From NCBI RefSeq assembly GCF_000315235.1, contig NZ_BALG01000167.1, positions 1-51,160 on the forward strand: a DNA stretch of 51,160 bases, written 5' to 3'. Source of the DNA: Paenibacillus popilliae ATCC 14706. GTDB lineage: Bacteria > Bacillota > Bacilli > Paenibacillales > Paenibacillaceae. This document shows, piece after piece, positions 1 to 9,140 of this stretch (its first letter is position 1; each line of letters begins with the position of its first letter). The notes under the pieces are model-generated. The model saw nothing but the letters and a program-made list of their open reading frames with translations, was not told where the DNA came from and searched no databases. A program made the translations under genes and the position numbers.

Positions 1-1
1 G

Positions 2-202
2 AACCGGTTTGAGTTCGTCTTCACCCCCAAACATGGCTCCTGGCTCAATGGGATTGAAAGCTTCTTCGCAAAGATGACGAAACAGGTACTTCGTTATCTC
101 CGGGTGAAGTCAAAAGAAGTTGTCATGTCGGATGGATTGTGTTGTGATGTAGATGTAAATAGCCCCACCAGCGACGGCAGGGCTTCTTCTCGTTTATCTT
201 AA
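2..202 (+). pseudogene. IS630-family transposase, 3' remnant
   Basis: The frame opening at base 2 reads through to a TAA at 200-202. It contains FTPKHGSWLNGIESFFAKM, the highly recognisable stretch just before and around the last acidic residue of IS630/Tc1-type DDE transposases, followed by RVKSKE. The fragment is cut by the window start, so whether the 5' part is intact cannot be told. The tail after RVKSKE does not look like a normal family C-terminus and runs into the integrase remnant on the other strand, overlapping its stop codon. This suggests two old insertions placed end to end. Confidence 0.75.
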
Positions 203-878
203 ACGCCACTTCCCCAATGGGCTATGCTCGTTATACTTAGCCTCAATCTCTTCGCGCGTCAGGTCCATATACGCCTCTTCCGTTACTTGGCGGTGATGAA
301 AGTCGAAATCATCGATTGTTAAATCAAGACATTCGCCGATTCTCATACCGGTATCTTGCAGCAGCATAACGATGATTTTGTTGCGGTATCCGTAATATTT
401 CGTGGATCGAACTGCTCTAATAATAGCACGCGGAATTCTTCTTCGTTAATCCCGCGCTTCTGTCTTCTAATTGTCTTGATTTGCTTTATATTATCAACAG
501 GGTTCTTCTGTAGTTCTCCTTCCCCCTTTAACTAGTTAAAGAACACTTTTATATTCCGGATGTAGTTATTGATTGTAACCGTGGAAACTTCCTTCTTATA
601 GTCTGTACGATTATGGGGAAAATTGATTTGTGCATTACCTTCGCGACTTACGACTGTGTATTTTCCTCTTTCTTGAACATGAAATATATTAGCGGATGTG
701 TCCTTTTTTCACATCCGCCAATATATCAACGTCATGCTCTTTTTTCAAGTACGCAATTAGAAGTCGCAATGACTGCTCATATGATGATAAGGTTTTCTTG
801 GAGAGTTTTTTCTGTTGGCAGTACATCAAAAAAATCTTCGAGATAAAATTCCATCTCCGACACTTTCAACGTTTCCAT
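194..878 (-). pseudogene. Decayed tyrosine recombinase (phage-integrase family)
   Basis: Reading the minus strand from an ATG at 878 (or 926) gives integrase pieces in several frames. There is a SAM-like N-terminal part (LSSYEQSLRLLIAYLKKEHD), a core-binding part (TVTINNYIRNIKVFFN then a stop then LKGEGELQKNPVDNIK), the catalytic box around the first Arg (MLLQDTGMRIGECLDL), and then directly the C-terminal tail (TEEAYMDLTREEIEAKYNEH). Lesions seen are frameshifts near 800, 690 and 415, a TAG where Trp is expected in VFFNxLKGE, a TAA in the linker, and an internal deletion that removes the second half of the active site (His-x-x-Arg and Tyr region). The product cannot be active. Family assignment is firm; the number of lesions is a minimum. 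Confidence 0.8.
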
Positions 879-904
879 CTCCCGTCTGTGCGAAATACAC
901 AGAC

Positions 905-972
905 CCGATAAATCAAGAAAATTCATCGCGTGAACGGAAAAAAGTTTATCGGCATAAAAGCGAGTTTATCGG
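905..972. repeat. Three copies of TTTATCGG next to the integrase remnant
   Basis: TTTATCGG occurs at 945-952 and 965-972, within a 10-bp direct repeat AGTTTATCGG spaced exactly 20 bp. A third, inverted copy (CCGATAAA) lies at 905-912. The cluster sits just upstream of the integrase remnant start, where recombinase-binding or promoter repeats would be expected. Their function is inferred only. Confidence 0.4.
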
Positions 973-1021
973 TATTTGATAACTAGCGTAATATTCCCAC
1001 CAACCCTTATGGCTCTATGCG

Positions 1022-1840
1022 TTAGCTCACCTTATGCTCAATCCGCAGCTTGTCGGCAACCATCGCGATGAATTCGCTATTGGTCGGTTTAGACTTGCTG
1101 ATGTTGATTGTATAGCCGAACAATCGGCTGATGCTGTCGATGTTGCCACGAGTCCATGCCACCTCGATGGCATGGCGAATCGCACGCTCGACGCGGCTCG
1201 GCGTCGTTTTGTATTTCTCTGCAATAGCGGGATACAACGTTTTCGTGATCGAGCCGAGAATTTCAATGTTGTTGTACACCATCGTAATCGCTTCGCGCAA
1301 GTACTGATATCCTTTAATATGCGCCGGAACGCCGATTTCATGTATGATGGACGTAATATTTGCATCCAAATTTTTCGTCTTGCCCATTTGGATGACATTC
1401 GACTTCGAGGAGGTCATATAGCTGCCGGCGTTGGAGCTGCCTATGGACGGAGTCGAAGCGACGCCAGCCAGCTGCCGGATGCGATTCGCCAGGATATCCA
1501 TGTCGAACGGGTTCAGAATATAATAGGACGCGCCCAGTTGTACGGCACGCTGCGTAATGCTCTCTTGGCCGAATGCGGTCAGCATGATGATCTTCGGTTG
1601 GGGGGACTGATTCATACTGCGTAAACGTTCTAACACGCCCAGACCGTCCAGGTGAGGCATAATAATATCCAGAATGAGCACATCTGGCACCGCTCTGGTC
1701 TGTTCCAGGAATTGAAGCACCTCTTCGCCATTATAGGCGACACCGGTGACAACCATGTCTTCCTGTTCTGATAAAAAATCAGCTAATAAGTTCGTGAACT
1801 CCCGGTTATCGTCCGCTAACAGTATTTCGATCTTTTGCAA
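1022..1840 (-). CDS. spo0A: Sporulation master response regulator Spo0A
   Basis: This is the DNA-binding response regulator at the end of the sporulation phosphorelay. The N-terminal receiver has the acidic pair DDN (residues 10-12), phosphoacceptor Asp58 in [12 protein letters not shown] and switch Thr88 in MLTAFGQE. The C-terminal Spo0A effector domain is well conserved, including the helix-turn-helix region around [18 protein letters not shown] and the end of the protein. I place the start at the TTG at 1840 behind AAGGGAGG, giving [11 protein letters not shown]; a TTG at 1861 would add seven residues but lacks a ribosome site. Oddity: the segment reads YYILNPFD, so Asn110 stands where the near-invariant receiver Lys (Lys108 in B. 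subtilis) is expected. It is the last gene of the recN-spoIVB-spo0A run and has its own regulatory region. Confidence 0.97.
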   Translation of the reverse strand: MQKIEILLADDNREFTNLLADFLSEQEDMVVTGVAYNGEEVLQFLEQTRAVPDVLILDIIMPHLDGLGVLERLRSMNQSPQPKIIMLTAFGQESITQRAVQLGASYYILNPFDMDILANRIRQLAGVASTPSIGSSNAGSYMTSSKSNVIQMGKTKNLDANITSIIHEIGVPAHIKGYQYLREAITMVYNNIEILGSITKTLYPAIAEKYKTTPSRVERAIRHAIEVAWTRGNIDSISRLFGYTINISKSKPTNSEFIAMVADKLRIEHKVS

Positions 1841-1916
1841 CTTTTGATCCTCCCTTGTCAAAGTTTAGCATTCCCGAATATTGATGTCGTTGGCTTTCCT
1901 CTACAAGAATAACTTA

Positions 1917-2033
1917 TTCGACACCAGGAATGAAATTCCTTCTGTCGAAAACTTTTTTTCTTTATTTTTTTGAGAACATGATTTATAATGTATGGTTATT
2001 CATTTTTTCTACATCATTCGTATTCCTTCGACA
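1917..2033 (-). promoter_or_regulatory. spo0A control region with three perfect 0A boxes
   Basis: The Spo0A~P recognition heptamer TGTCGAA occurs without mismatch three times in this AT-rich gap: minus strand at 1917-1923, plus strand at 1943-1949, and minus strand at 2027-2033. A 7-mer is expected about 0.02 times in a gap this size, so the cluster is far beyond chance. It implies direct autoregulation by Spo0A~P, as known for B. subtilis spo0A. The promoter elements themselves could not be fixed with confidence. Confidence 0.75.
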
Positions 2034-2054
2034 TGAAAAAGGCGAATAAGCGCA

Positions 2055-2092
2055 AAAAAGGAAGGCTCACGCAGCATGTGAGCCTTCTCTGT
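2055..2092 (-). terminator. Intrinsic terminator of spoIVB, embedded in its stop region
   Basis: On the minus strand GAAGGCTCAC and GTGAGCCTTC form a stem around a 7-base loop, followed by a T-run. The stem includes the last codons and the TGA (2067-2069) of spoIVB, so termination and the end of translation coincide. It separates spoIVB from the spo0A control region. Confidence 0.8.
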
Positions 2093-3404
2093 TGGAGATC
2101 GGGGGTGGCGACAACACCACGCCCGCATCCTGCAGCATCCATTCAATGAAGCAACCGTAACCGGAGCTCGGATCATTGACGAACACGTGAGTAACGGCAC
2201 CAATGAGCTTGCCGTTCTGTATGATGGGACTTCCGCTCATCCCTTGAACAATGCCCCCGGTCTTTTGCAGCAATCTAGGGTCAGTAATGCGGATGACCAT
2301 CCCTTTGGTGGCGGGGGACGTCTGCTTCGTCACATGGACCACTTCCAGCTTGAATCGGTCCACCTGCTGGCCGTTGACGACCGTAAGCATTTCGGCGGGG
2401 CCTTCCTGCACCTCCTCGCTGAAAGCGACAGGAATCGGCTCCTTGTACAGACTGTGCTCCGGTTGATTCGTCATTTTGCCAAAAATGCCAAACGGTGTAT
2501 TGCGTTCAATATTGCCCAATACGCGGCTTTCCTTCAAAAAATGGGCCCGCTTCTCGCCAGGCTCGCCATTTTGGCTCTTGGAAATGGAGGTTACGTTGGA
2601 CTGAACAATTTCGCCCTGGCCTACCGTGATGGGTGTCTGTGTATCCATATCGGTAATGACATGGCCAAGCGCCCCGTATACCCCTTGATCGGGAGCATAA
2701 AAAGTAAGCGTGCCTACACCCGCTGCGGAATCCCGGATATATAACCCAAGCCGCCAAGTCTTGTCCTCCACATCATAGGCCGGTTTCAGCTTCGTCTTTA
2801 TCTCGGTGTCGCCCCGCTGAATAATCAGTTCAATCGTCTGCTTTTTCTCGCCGGCTTCGCGAACGATATCCGCTACCTTCGTCACATCGTTAAGACGGGT
2901 TCCGTTCATGCTCATAATCATGTCGCCTAACCGGACGCCTGCTTCTTCACCCGGCGATATTTTACGCTCAGGTCCGACATGAACAAGATGGTGCCCGACG
3001 ACGAGAATCCCTGACGATTTGACCTTGACGCCAATCGTTTGGCCCCCGGGGACGACCCGCAAGTTAGGGACGACATTGACCTTCAATGTCTTTAACGGAA
3101 TGCCGCCGAACAACTTCAACTTCAATTCAGCCTGTCCGGTCTGGGACGATTGCAGCGAGATCGGCTTCTGCAGCGATAAGCGAAAGGAAGTCTCGCTCTG
3201 CCCGTTGACCTTCAGAATATCAGGACGATCTACGGTGGCCTGCGCTTGGACAGGCATGACCAGATTCAATTGCTTGTGTTCTCCTTGAAAAAGGCGCAAA
3301 TGATTAGGTAAAGCTGCGTAAGTGCGGAAAGGGGCTGTGGTGCAGCATAAACAAACAATAATGGCCAGCATAAGACCGAGCAGCCGTTTTGCGTTGGGGT
3401 TCAA
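2067..3404 (-). CDS. spoIVB: SpoIVB peptidase (S55 family)
   Basis: This is the forespore-secreted serine protease that signals across the intermembrane space to start processing of pro-sigma-K. It has an N-terminal membrane or signal segment (LMLAIIVCLCCTTA), a PDZ domain in the middle (SPGEEAGVRLGDMIMSMNG) and the C-terminal S55 peptidase domain with GALGHVITD (His region) and GMSGSPIIQNGKLIGAVTH (catalytic Ser). Its length, about 445 residues, fits the family. SD AAAGGAG precedes both a GTG at 3413 (too close) and a TTG at 3404; I prefer the TTG. It lies between recN and spo0A, the usual order. In Bacillus the gene is forespore-expressed; I could not read a clear sigma-F/G promoter here. 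Confidence 0.95.
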   Translation of the reverse strand: MNPNAKRLLGLMLAIIVCLCCTTAPFRTYAALPNHLRLFQGEHKQLNLVMPVQAQATVDRPDILKVNGQSETSFRLSLQKPISLQSSQTGQAELKLKLFGGIPLKTLKVNVVPNLRVVPGGQTIGVKVKSSGILVVGHHLVHVGPERKISPGEEAGVRLGDMIMSMNGTRLNDVTKVADIVREAGEKKQTIELIIQRGDTEIKTKLKPAYDVEDKTWRLGLYIRDSAAGVGTLTFYAPDQGVYGALGHVITDMDTQTPITVGQGEIVQSNVTSISKSQNGEPGEKRAHFLKESRVLGNIERNTPFGIFGKMTNQPEHSLYKEPIPVAFSEEVQEGPAEMLTVVNGQQVDRFKLEVVHVTKQTSPATKGMVIRITDPRLLQKTGGIVQGMSGSPIIQNGKLIGAVTHVFVNDPSSGYGCFIEWMLQDAGVVLSPPPISNREGSHAA

Positions 3405-3523
3405 AGGTGTCACACTCCTTTGTTGACGGAACTTTGACGAAAAAGGGCGTGCCCGTTTCGTAACATTAAGGTAACCTTGACCCCAGCGTTTTATGAGTGA
3501 AAATCATTCCTTAAGCCCTTGAA

Positions 3524-5245
3524 TTACGCACCTTTTTGACGTTCAGCCAACTTCAGCATTTCTTGAGCATGATGCAAGGTTCTTTCCGTTACTTCCACTC
3601 CGCCAAGCATGCGAGCCAGTTCGGCAACACGTCCTTGTTCCTGTAACTCCGTTACCTGGGTCGATGTGCGTTCATCCCGCACCAGCTTCTCTATGTAGTA
3701 ATGATGATCTGCCATGCAGGCCACTTGCGGGAGATGAGTAATCGCGAATACTTGACCGCTGCGGGATACTTCCGTCAGCTTCTCCGCGATGGCCTGGGCC
3801 GCACGGCCGCTTACTCCGGTGTCTACCTCATCGAAGACCAGCACCGGAATGCAATCCATCTCGGCAAATATCGTCTTCAATGCCAGCATAATCCGTGACA
3901 GCTCCCCGCCGGATGCGATCTTGTGCAGCGGGCGCAGCGGTTCGCCCGGATTCGGAGAAATCAGGAATTCCGCATCGTCCCATCCGTTCTTCGTGAAGCG
4001 GACGTTTACGCCATTGACGTCGAAGCCTTGTCCGTCCTGAAGCCGTTCTAGACGAACATCGAGACGGGTTCGTTCCATATGAAGATGCTGCAGCTCCTTC
4101 TCGATCCGCTTCGTCAGCTTATCGGATAATCCCCGTCTTGCATCGCTTAATGCCCGTGCCCGCTTGGCCAGCTTCGCCAGCCGCTTCTCGCTTTCCTGCT
4201 CCAAAGCGGCAATCCGCTCATCCTTGTGCTCGATTTTGTCCGCCTCAGCCTGTATCCGTTCGCCATAGGCGATCATTTCTTCCACCGTGGCTCCATATTT
4301 CCGCTTCAACCCATTCAACTGCACCAGCCGATCCTCAATCTGCTGCAGCCGCTCCGGATTGAATTCGATGTTCTCCCGGTAGTCGCGCAACTGAAATGCC
4401 ACATCCTCCAATTGATAGTAGGCGGTCTGGACCTGTTCCACCATCGGTTGGAATCGTGAGGGATCGTACAGCATGACGTCTTCGAGCATAGTGATGGCGA
4501 CGCCGACCGCATCCATCGCGCCTTGGCCATACAATCGTTCATAAGCATGGTTGACATGATCCATCAGCTTCTCGGCATTTGCTAGTTTACACTTTTCTTC
4601 CGCCAATAATTCATCCTCCCCCACTTGGAGGGCGGCATTGTGAAGCTCTTCGATCTGAAAACGGTACAGATCAAGCATCTGATATGCTTGCTGGCTTGTC
4701 TGCTTCAGTTGGTTGATCTCATGCTGCAGCGCCATGAAGCAGCCGAATTCTTCGCGGTACCGCTGCTTGAGCACAGCCAGTTCTTCCCCGCCGTACGCAT
4801 CAAGCCAATCCAGATGCCGCTCTACCTTGAGCAGAGATTGATGCTCGTGCTGGCCATGGATATTGATGAGCAGCTCTCCGACTTCACGCAGCATCGTCAG
4901 ATTGACCATTTGGCCATTAATGCGGCACATGCTCTTCCCATTCGCCGTCAATTCCCGGCGAATAATGAGCAATTCTTCCGCATCCGCCTGAATGCCCAGC
5001 TTGGCGACAGTCGCCCAGACCGGATGGTCTACTGGCAGATCGAAGGACGCCTCTACTTCCGCCCGATCGCGGCCATAGCGCACGAATTCCGAGGAACCGC
5101 GAGCTCCCCCGATCAATCCAAGCGCATCAATAATGATCGATTTCCCGGCGCCCGTCTCCCCGGTCAACACGTGAAATCCCTGATGAAACTGAAGCTGAAC
5201 GGATTCAATAACCGCCAGATTCGTAATGGATAATGCGATTAACAT
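3524..5245 (-). CDS. recN: DNA repair ATPase RecN
   Basis: SMC-like ATPase recruited early to double-strand breaks. Walker A is GETGAGKS at residues 29-36; a long heptad-rich coiled coil fills the middle (about 160-370); the C-terminal half carries the ABC signature region ASGGELSRIMLALK and the Walker B segment VLVFDEVDTGVSG. Its length of 573 residues is typical. I start at the ATG at 5245, giving MLIALSITNLAVIE behind GGGGGGAAG; an in-frame ATG seven codons earlier abuts the argR stop. Tight spacing with argR upstream suggests cotranscription, the standard argR-recN arrangement of Firmicutes. Confidence 0.97.
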   Translation of the reverse strand: MLIALSITNLAVIESVQLQFHQGFHVLTGETGAGKSIIIDALGLIGGARGSSEFVRYGRDRAEVEASFDLPVDHPVWATVAKLGIQADAEELLIIRRELTANGKSMCRINGQMVNLTMLREVGELLINIHGQHEHQSLLKVERHLDWLDAYGGEELAVLKQRYREEFGCFMALQHEINQLKQTSQQAYQMLDLYRFQIEELHNAALQVGEDELLAEEKCKLANAEKLMDHVNHAYERLYGQGAMDAVGVAITMLEDVMLYDPSRFQPMVEQVQTAYYQLEDVAFQLRDYRENIEFNPERLQQIEDRLVQLNGLKRKYGATVEEMIAYGERIQAEADKIEHKDERIAALEQESEKRLAKLAKRARALSDARRGLSDKLTKRIEKELQHLHMERTRLDVRLERLQDGQGFDVNGVNVRFTKNGWDDAEFLISPNPGEPLRPLHKIASGGELSRIMLALKTIFAEMDCIPVLVFDEVDTGVSGRAAQAIAEKLTEVSRSGQVFAITHLPQVACMADHHYYIEKLVRDERTSTQVTELQEQGRVAELARMLGGVEVTERTLHHAQEMLKLAERQKGA

Positions 5246-5266
5246 GGACTTCCCCCCAGGATGCAT

Positions 5267-5716
5267 TTACGAAATATACGCTTCAATTTGCGCTACGACT
5301 TGATCGCTTTCCTTCTTGGTTCGGCAAATGATAAGTATCGTGTCATCTCCGCAGACAGTGCCCATAATCTCCGGCCACTCGATGTTATCCATCACAACGG
5401 CAATGGCGTTCGCCGTGCCGGGAAGACATTTCATCACGACCAGATTTTCCGTACTGTCGATGCTTATGAAGTTATCCAGCAGCGCCCGCTTCAGCTTTTG
5501 GGCCGGATTGAAGTGCTGATCAACCGGCAGCGAATATTTGTACCGCCCATCTTTCATCGGAATTTTGATCAGGTGCAGCTCCTTCATGTCCCTGGACACG
5601 GTAGCCTGTGTCACGTGGTAGCCTGCGCTCCGTAAGGCATCGACTAATTCATCCTGGGTTTCGATCTCGTTGTTCATTATGATTTCCCTAATTTTGATAT
5701 GTCGTTGACCTTTCAT
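5267..5716 (-). CDS. argR: Arginine repressor ArgR (AhrC-type)
   Basis: Arginine-responsive hexameric regulator of arginine synthesis and breakdown. The N-terminal winged helix includes [22 protein letters not shown] and the recognition helix region [15 protein letters not shown]. The C-terminal oligomerisation and arginine-binding half has the expected [14 protein letters not shown] segment with the GDD motif. It is 149 residues, the usual length. The start chosen is the ATG at 5716, six bases after GGAGGG; an upstream ATG would add 32 unrelated residues overlapping the next gene. It sits directly upstream of recN. Confidence 0.96.
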   Translation of the reverse strand: MKGQRHIKIREIIMNNEIETQDELVDALRSAGYHVTQATVSRDMKELHLIKIPMKDGRYKYSLPVDQHFNPAQKLKRALLDNFISIDSTENLVVMKCLPGTANAIAVVMDNIEWPEIMGTVCGDDTILIICRTKKESDQVVAQIEAYIS

Positions 5717-5795
5717 GTAAGCCCTCCGTTTTGTTCCTTCTACTCCTAGCCTTGGCGCAGCAAGCGAGATGGTTGTTGCTATGCTTCTTATTGAC

Positions 5796-6257
5796 TTAAT
5801 CGCCGTGAACATAGGCTACCCCCCAATCCATGCGAATTAGGCGCACCCGGCGTTCCAACATATCTACGACGAGCAGGCCCGAGCTATCGGGATAGGCGGC
5901 GAAGTAAGGCATCCATTGCCGCTTCATGCCGCTGCCGTCCCAATCGAGCTGCATCCGTTCGCGTGCGATACGAACAATATACCATTGATTGTCGCGTTTG
6001 ACGATCATATCGATCCAGATGCGGGCATCGATGTCCTCTCCGTCTACCGTAAAGTGCAAAGGCATGCAGAATTTTCCGCCGATCAGCTCATAGCCAGCAT
6101 CCTCGACGAGTTGTAACGCCTCCTCATCCTCCGGAAACTGGTTGCTTAGGCAGACATCCTCCATCGGCTCGGGAGAATGGGCGTACCGCCGCACGCCGAA
6201 GCCAATCCAAATCAATATCCCAATTAGAATGAAACCCATTACCCATCTATCGCTCAA
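5796..6257 (-). CDS. Small membrane-anchored protein, unknown function
   Basis: I do not recognise this protein. From a TTG at 6257 behind GGGGTGG it is about 153 residues: a single N-terminal membrane helix ([17 protein letters not shown]) followed by a soluble alpha/beta-looking domain rich in acidic and aromatic residues ([31 protein letters not shown]). The alternation of charged and aromatic strands resembles small extracytoplasmic NTF2- or PepSY-like folds, but that is only an impression. It lies between tlyA (whose terminator precedes it) and argR on the same strand, so it probably has its own promoter. The exact start is uncertain. Confidence 0.65.
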   Translation of the reverse strand: MSDRWVMGFILIGILIWIGFGVRRYAHSPEPMEDVCLSNQFPEDEEALQLVEDAGYELIGGKFCMPLHFTVDGEDIDARIWIDMIVKRDNQWYIVRIARERMQLDWDGSGMKRQWMPYFAAYPDSSGLLVVDMLERRVRLIRMDWGVAYVHGD

Positions 6258-6311
6258 TGGAATCACCACCCCGCTATGATGGAAAGCGTACCGCCGGTGC
6301 CTGCCAATCCA

Positions 6312-6353
6312 TAAAGAAAGCTCATCCGTCGGATGTCTATCCCGGATGAGCTT
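6312..6353 (-). terminator. Terminator after tlyA
   Basis: AGCTCATCCG (6319-6328) and CGGATGAGCT (6343-6352) form a 10-bp stem. On the minus strand it is followed by CTTTCTTTAT. It lies just after the tlyA stop, so the isoprenoid run probably ends here. Confidence 0.7.
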
Positions 6354-6378
6354 CAGCGGATGGAAGTGAACGAAGGAA

Positions 6379-7209
6379 TTAAGAGGTCGAGCAGAAAACC
6401 GAATTGGCTTCCTGGACAACCGCGTGAATCTGCTCGATGGAAGTCGCGGATCCCGGCGAGCCGCCTTCCGGCACGCTCCAATAGGCCAAAAACTCGATGT
6501 TGCCTTCTCCTCCCGTAATGGGGGAATAGGTTAATCCTTCCAGCTGGAAGCCTAACAATGCAGCATCGTCCAAAATCTGCCTCAGCACCTGCTCATGCGT
6601 CCCCGGATCGCGGACGACGCCCGATTTGCCGACCTTGTCTCTTCCCGCCTCGAATTGAGGCTTGATCAGCGCGATGACTCGGCCCGGCTTGCCGATGAGC
6701 GCCTGAAGCGGCCGCAGAATCAGCTTGAGCGAGATGAAGGACACATCGATGGTCGCGGTATCCGGGACCGGGCCTTGCAGATGCTCCGGCTCCGTATACC
6801 GGAAGTTGGTCCTCTCCATAACATGCACCCGCTCGTCATTGCGAAGCGACCAATTAAGCTGGTTATAGCCAACATCGATAGCATAGACGTAGCGCGCACC
6901 ATGCTGAAGGGCGCAATCGGTAAATCCGCCTGTCGAAGCGCCGATATCCAGCATGACGGTATCCGTCATCGAGAGGCCGAAGTGGCCAATTGCCTTTTCC
7001 AGCTTCAAGCCGCCTCGGCTTACATAAGGATGAACCGAGCCCTTCACCGTAATCGTTCCGTCCCGTGGGACCTTCGTCCCCGCCTTCTCAATCCGTTCCT
7101 CGTTCACATATACCAAGCCGGCCATAATGGCGGCTTTCGCTTTTTCACGACTCTCAAAATAGGCCTGCTCCACGAGCAGAACATCAATCCGTTCCTTCGG
7201 TATGGACAT
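6379..7209 (-). CDS. tlyA: TlyA/YqxC family rRNA methyltransferase
   Basis: Predicted S-adenosylmethionine-dependent RNA 2'-O-methyltransferase. It has an N-terminal S4 RNA-binding domain (residues 5-65, with VEQAYFESREKAKAAIMAG) and an FtsJ-like Rossmann domain whose SAM loop is VMLDIGASTGGFTD at 85-98. A conserved IKPQFEAGRDKVGKSGVVRD segment follows. It is 276 residues, normal for the family. It follows dxs closely on the same strand, the same dxs-tlyA(yqxC)-argR-recN order as in Bacillus. Which rRNA positions it modifies cannot be inferred from sequence alone. Confidence 0.93.
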   Translation of the reverse strand: MSIPKERIDVLLVEQAYFESREKAKAAIMAGLVYVNEERIEKAGTKVPRDGTITVKGSVHPYVSRGGLKLEKAIGHFGLSMTDTVMLDIGASTGGFTDCALQHGARYVYAIDVGYNQLNWSLRNDERVHVMERTNFRYTEPEHLQGPVPDTATIDVSFISLKLILRPLQALIGKPGRVIALIKPQFEAGRDKVGKSGVVRDPGTHEQVLRQILDDAALLGFQLEGLTYSPITGGEGNIEFLAYWSVPEGGSPGSATSIEQIHAVVQEANSVFCSTS

Positions 7210-7241
7210 GCTGTACCCCTATCTGTCATTGCGTACTCGGG

Positions 7242-9140
7242 CTAGGCCCGGCTCAACCGGTTATCGCCATGGGCGAAGAGCATCATATGCACTTCCTTCA
7301 CCAGCTGTTCCGCCGTCAGGCCCGTCTCCTGGCGCTGCTCCTTGATGCTGCCGTGCTCCACGAAGCAATCGGGAACCCCGATAGGTCTCACCCTGACGCC
7401 GAATACATGATGCTGCGCATAATACTCCATAACGGCGCTACCCAGGCCTCCCGCCACGGAGCCCTCCTCAAGTGTGATCAACGGCAGTTGCTCTCTGGCG
7501 AGCAGGGTCAGCATCGCCTCGTCAAGCGGCTTCATGAAGCGGGCATTGATGACGCGCAGTTGAATGCCTTCGCGCCGCAGGTGCTCCGCCGCTTCCTCAG
7601 CCACCTGTACCATCGGGCCAATCGCAAGAATGGCGACATGATCGCCGGGACAGACCACTTCCCATGTCCCGATCGGAATCGGAATCAGCTCGGCGTCCAG
7701 CTCGACGCCGACCCCGTTTGCGCGGGGGTACCGCACCGCGATCGGTCCTTTATCGTATTCGATCGCTGTTTTCAGCATATGGCGCAGCTCGTTTTCGTCC
7801 TTCGGCATCATCAGTACGATATTCGGAATATGGCGCATAAAAGCGATATCGTACACGCCCTGATGCGTCTCCCCGTCCGGCCCGACGAATCCGGCGCGAT
7901 CGATAGCGAAGATCACGTTCGCACTCTGGCGGCAAATGTCATGGACCACTTGATCGTACGCCCGTTGCAGGAAGGTGGAGTATACCGCCAATACCGGCTT
8001 CATCCCTTCCATAGCCAACGCGGCGCACATCGTGGCGGCATGCTGTTCGGCGATGCCGACATCGATCATGCGCCCCGGGAAGCGCTCCGCGAATCCGAGC
8101 AGTCCGGAGCCGCCTGGCATGGCCGGCGTAACGGCCACGACGCGATCGTCCTGCTCCGCAAGCTCCATGAGGGTCTTGCCGAACACCTCGGTGTACATCG
8201 GATTGCCTACCGCCTTCAGCAATTGCCCGGATTCAATTTTGTACGGCGAGATGCCGTGCCATTTATGCGAATCGGCTTCCGCCGGCGTATATCCTTTGCC
8301 TTTGCGGGTTACGACATGAATCAGTGTCGGGCCGTTCACACGGCTCGCTTGCTGAAAAATATCGATCAGCTTGTCAATGTCATGTCCGTTGACAGGTCCA
8401 AAATATTTCAACCCGAACTCTTCGAAAAGCATACCGGATACGACCAGATATTTGAAGCCGTCCTTCACCCGCTCCGCCGTCTTGGCGATCTTGCCGCCAA
8501 TCGCCGGAATCTTTTTGAGCAGTTGCTCCACTTCTTCCTTCGCTTTTAAATAGTTCCGGTCGGAGCGAATTTTGCACAAATAGTTATGTAGCGCTCCGAC
8601 ATTCGGGGCAATCGACATCTCGTTGTCGTTCAGCACGACCATCAAATTTTTCTTCTCATGCCCGATATGATTAAGCGCCTCGAGCGCCATGCCTCCGGTC
8701 AGCGCGCCATCGCCGATGACCGCAATGACTTTGTTGCTCTCGCCCTTGAAATCCCGGGAGAGCGCCATTCCCATCGCTGCGGATAGCGAGGTGCTGCTGT
8801 GGCCGGCTTCCCATACGTCATGCTCGCTCTCCGTGCGCTTGACGAAGCCGCACAACCCCTTGTACTGGCGCAGCGTATCGAACCGATCCTTGCGGCCTGT
8901 TACTATTTTATGAACGTATGCCTGATGGCCGACGTCGAATATCATTTTGTCTACGGGACTGTCATATAAATAATGCAACACAATCGTAAGCTCAACGATT
9001 CCCAGGTTCGATGCCAGATGGCCTCCGGTCACCGCCAGCTTTTCAATGAGAAATTGTCGAATTTCTTCCGCCAGGACAGGCAGTTCTTCCTTCGTCAACC
9101 GTTTCAGGTCGCCAGGTTGGCTAATCTGTTCGAGCAGCAC
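7242..9140 (-). CDS. dxs: 1-deoxy-D-xylulose-5-phosphate synthase
   Basis: Thiamine-diphosphate enzyme that condenses pyruvate and glyceraldehyde 3-phosphate, the first step of the MEP isoprenoid pathway. The ThDP/Mg site is visible as GDGALTGG (143-150) and NDNEMSI (171-177), and substrate-side residues as HLASNLG (41-47) and FDVGHQAY (68-75). The transketolase pyrimidine and C-terminal domains follow ([24 protein letters not shown]). It is 632 residues, as expected. It starts with GTG at 9140 behind GAGGGA and overlaps the 3' end of oapA by 20 bases, implying translational linkage with the OLE-associated gene upstream. Confidence 0.97.
   Translation of the reverse strand: MLLEQISQPGDLKRLTKEELPVLAEEIRQFLIEKLAVTGGHLASNLGIVELTIVLHYLYDSPVDKMIFDVGHQAYVHKIVTGRKDRFDTLRQYKGLCGFVKRTESEHDVWEAGHSSTSLSAAMGMALSRDFKGESNKVIAVIGDGALTGGMALEALNHIGHEKKNLMVVLNDNEMSIAPNVGALHNYLCKIRSDRNYLKAKEEVEQLLKKIPAIGGKIAKTAERVKDGFKYLVVSGMLFEEFGLKYFGPVNGHDIDKLIDIFQQASRVNGPTLIHVVTRKGKGYTPAEADSHKWHGISPYKIESGQLLKAVGNPMYTEVFGKTLMELAEQDDRVVAVTPAMPGGSGLLGFAERFPGRMIDVGIAEQHAATMCAALAMEGMKPVLAVYSTFLQRAYDQVVHDICRQSANVIFAIDRAGFVGPDGETHQGVYDIAFMRHIPNIVLMMPKDENELRHMLKTAIEYDKGPIAVRYPRANGVGVELDAELIPIPIGTWEVVCPGDHVAILAIGPMVQVAEEAAEHLRREGIQLRVINARFMKPLDEAMLTLLAREQLPLITLEEGSVAGGLGSAVMEYYAQHHVFGVRVRPIGVPDCFVEHGSIKEQRQETGLTAEQLVKEVHMMLFAHGDNRLSRA

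Noticed and set aside
613-911. Short plus-strand open frames
   Set aside because: The minus strand here reads as integrase fragments, so these are shadows of a pseudogene.
1981-2033. Sigma-H promoter for spo0A (GAAGGAATA and AATGAATAA on the minus strand)
   Set aside because: Both boxes match the consensus, but the spacing is 16 rather than 11-12 bases, so I do not call it.
7269-8549. A 426-codon open frame on the plus strand
   Set aside because: It lies fully antisense to dxs, has no family motif or ribosome site, and reflects the codon bias of dxs.
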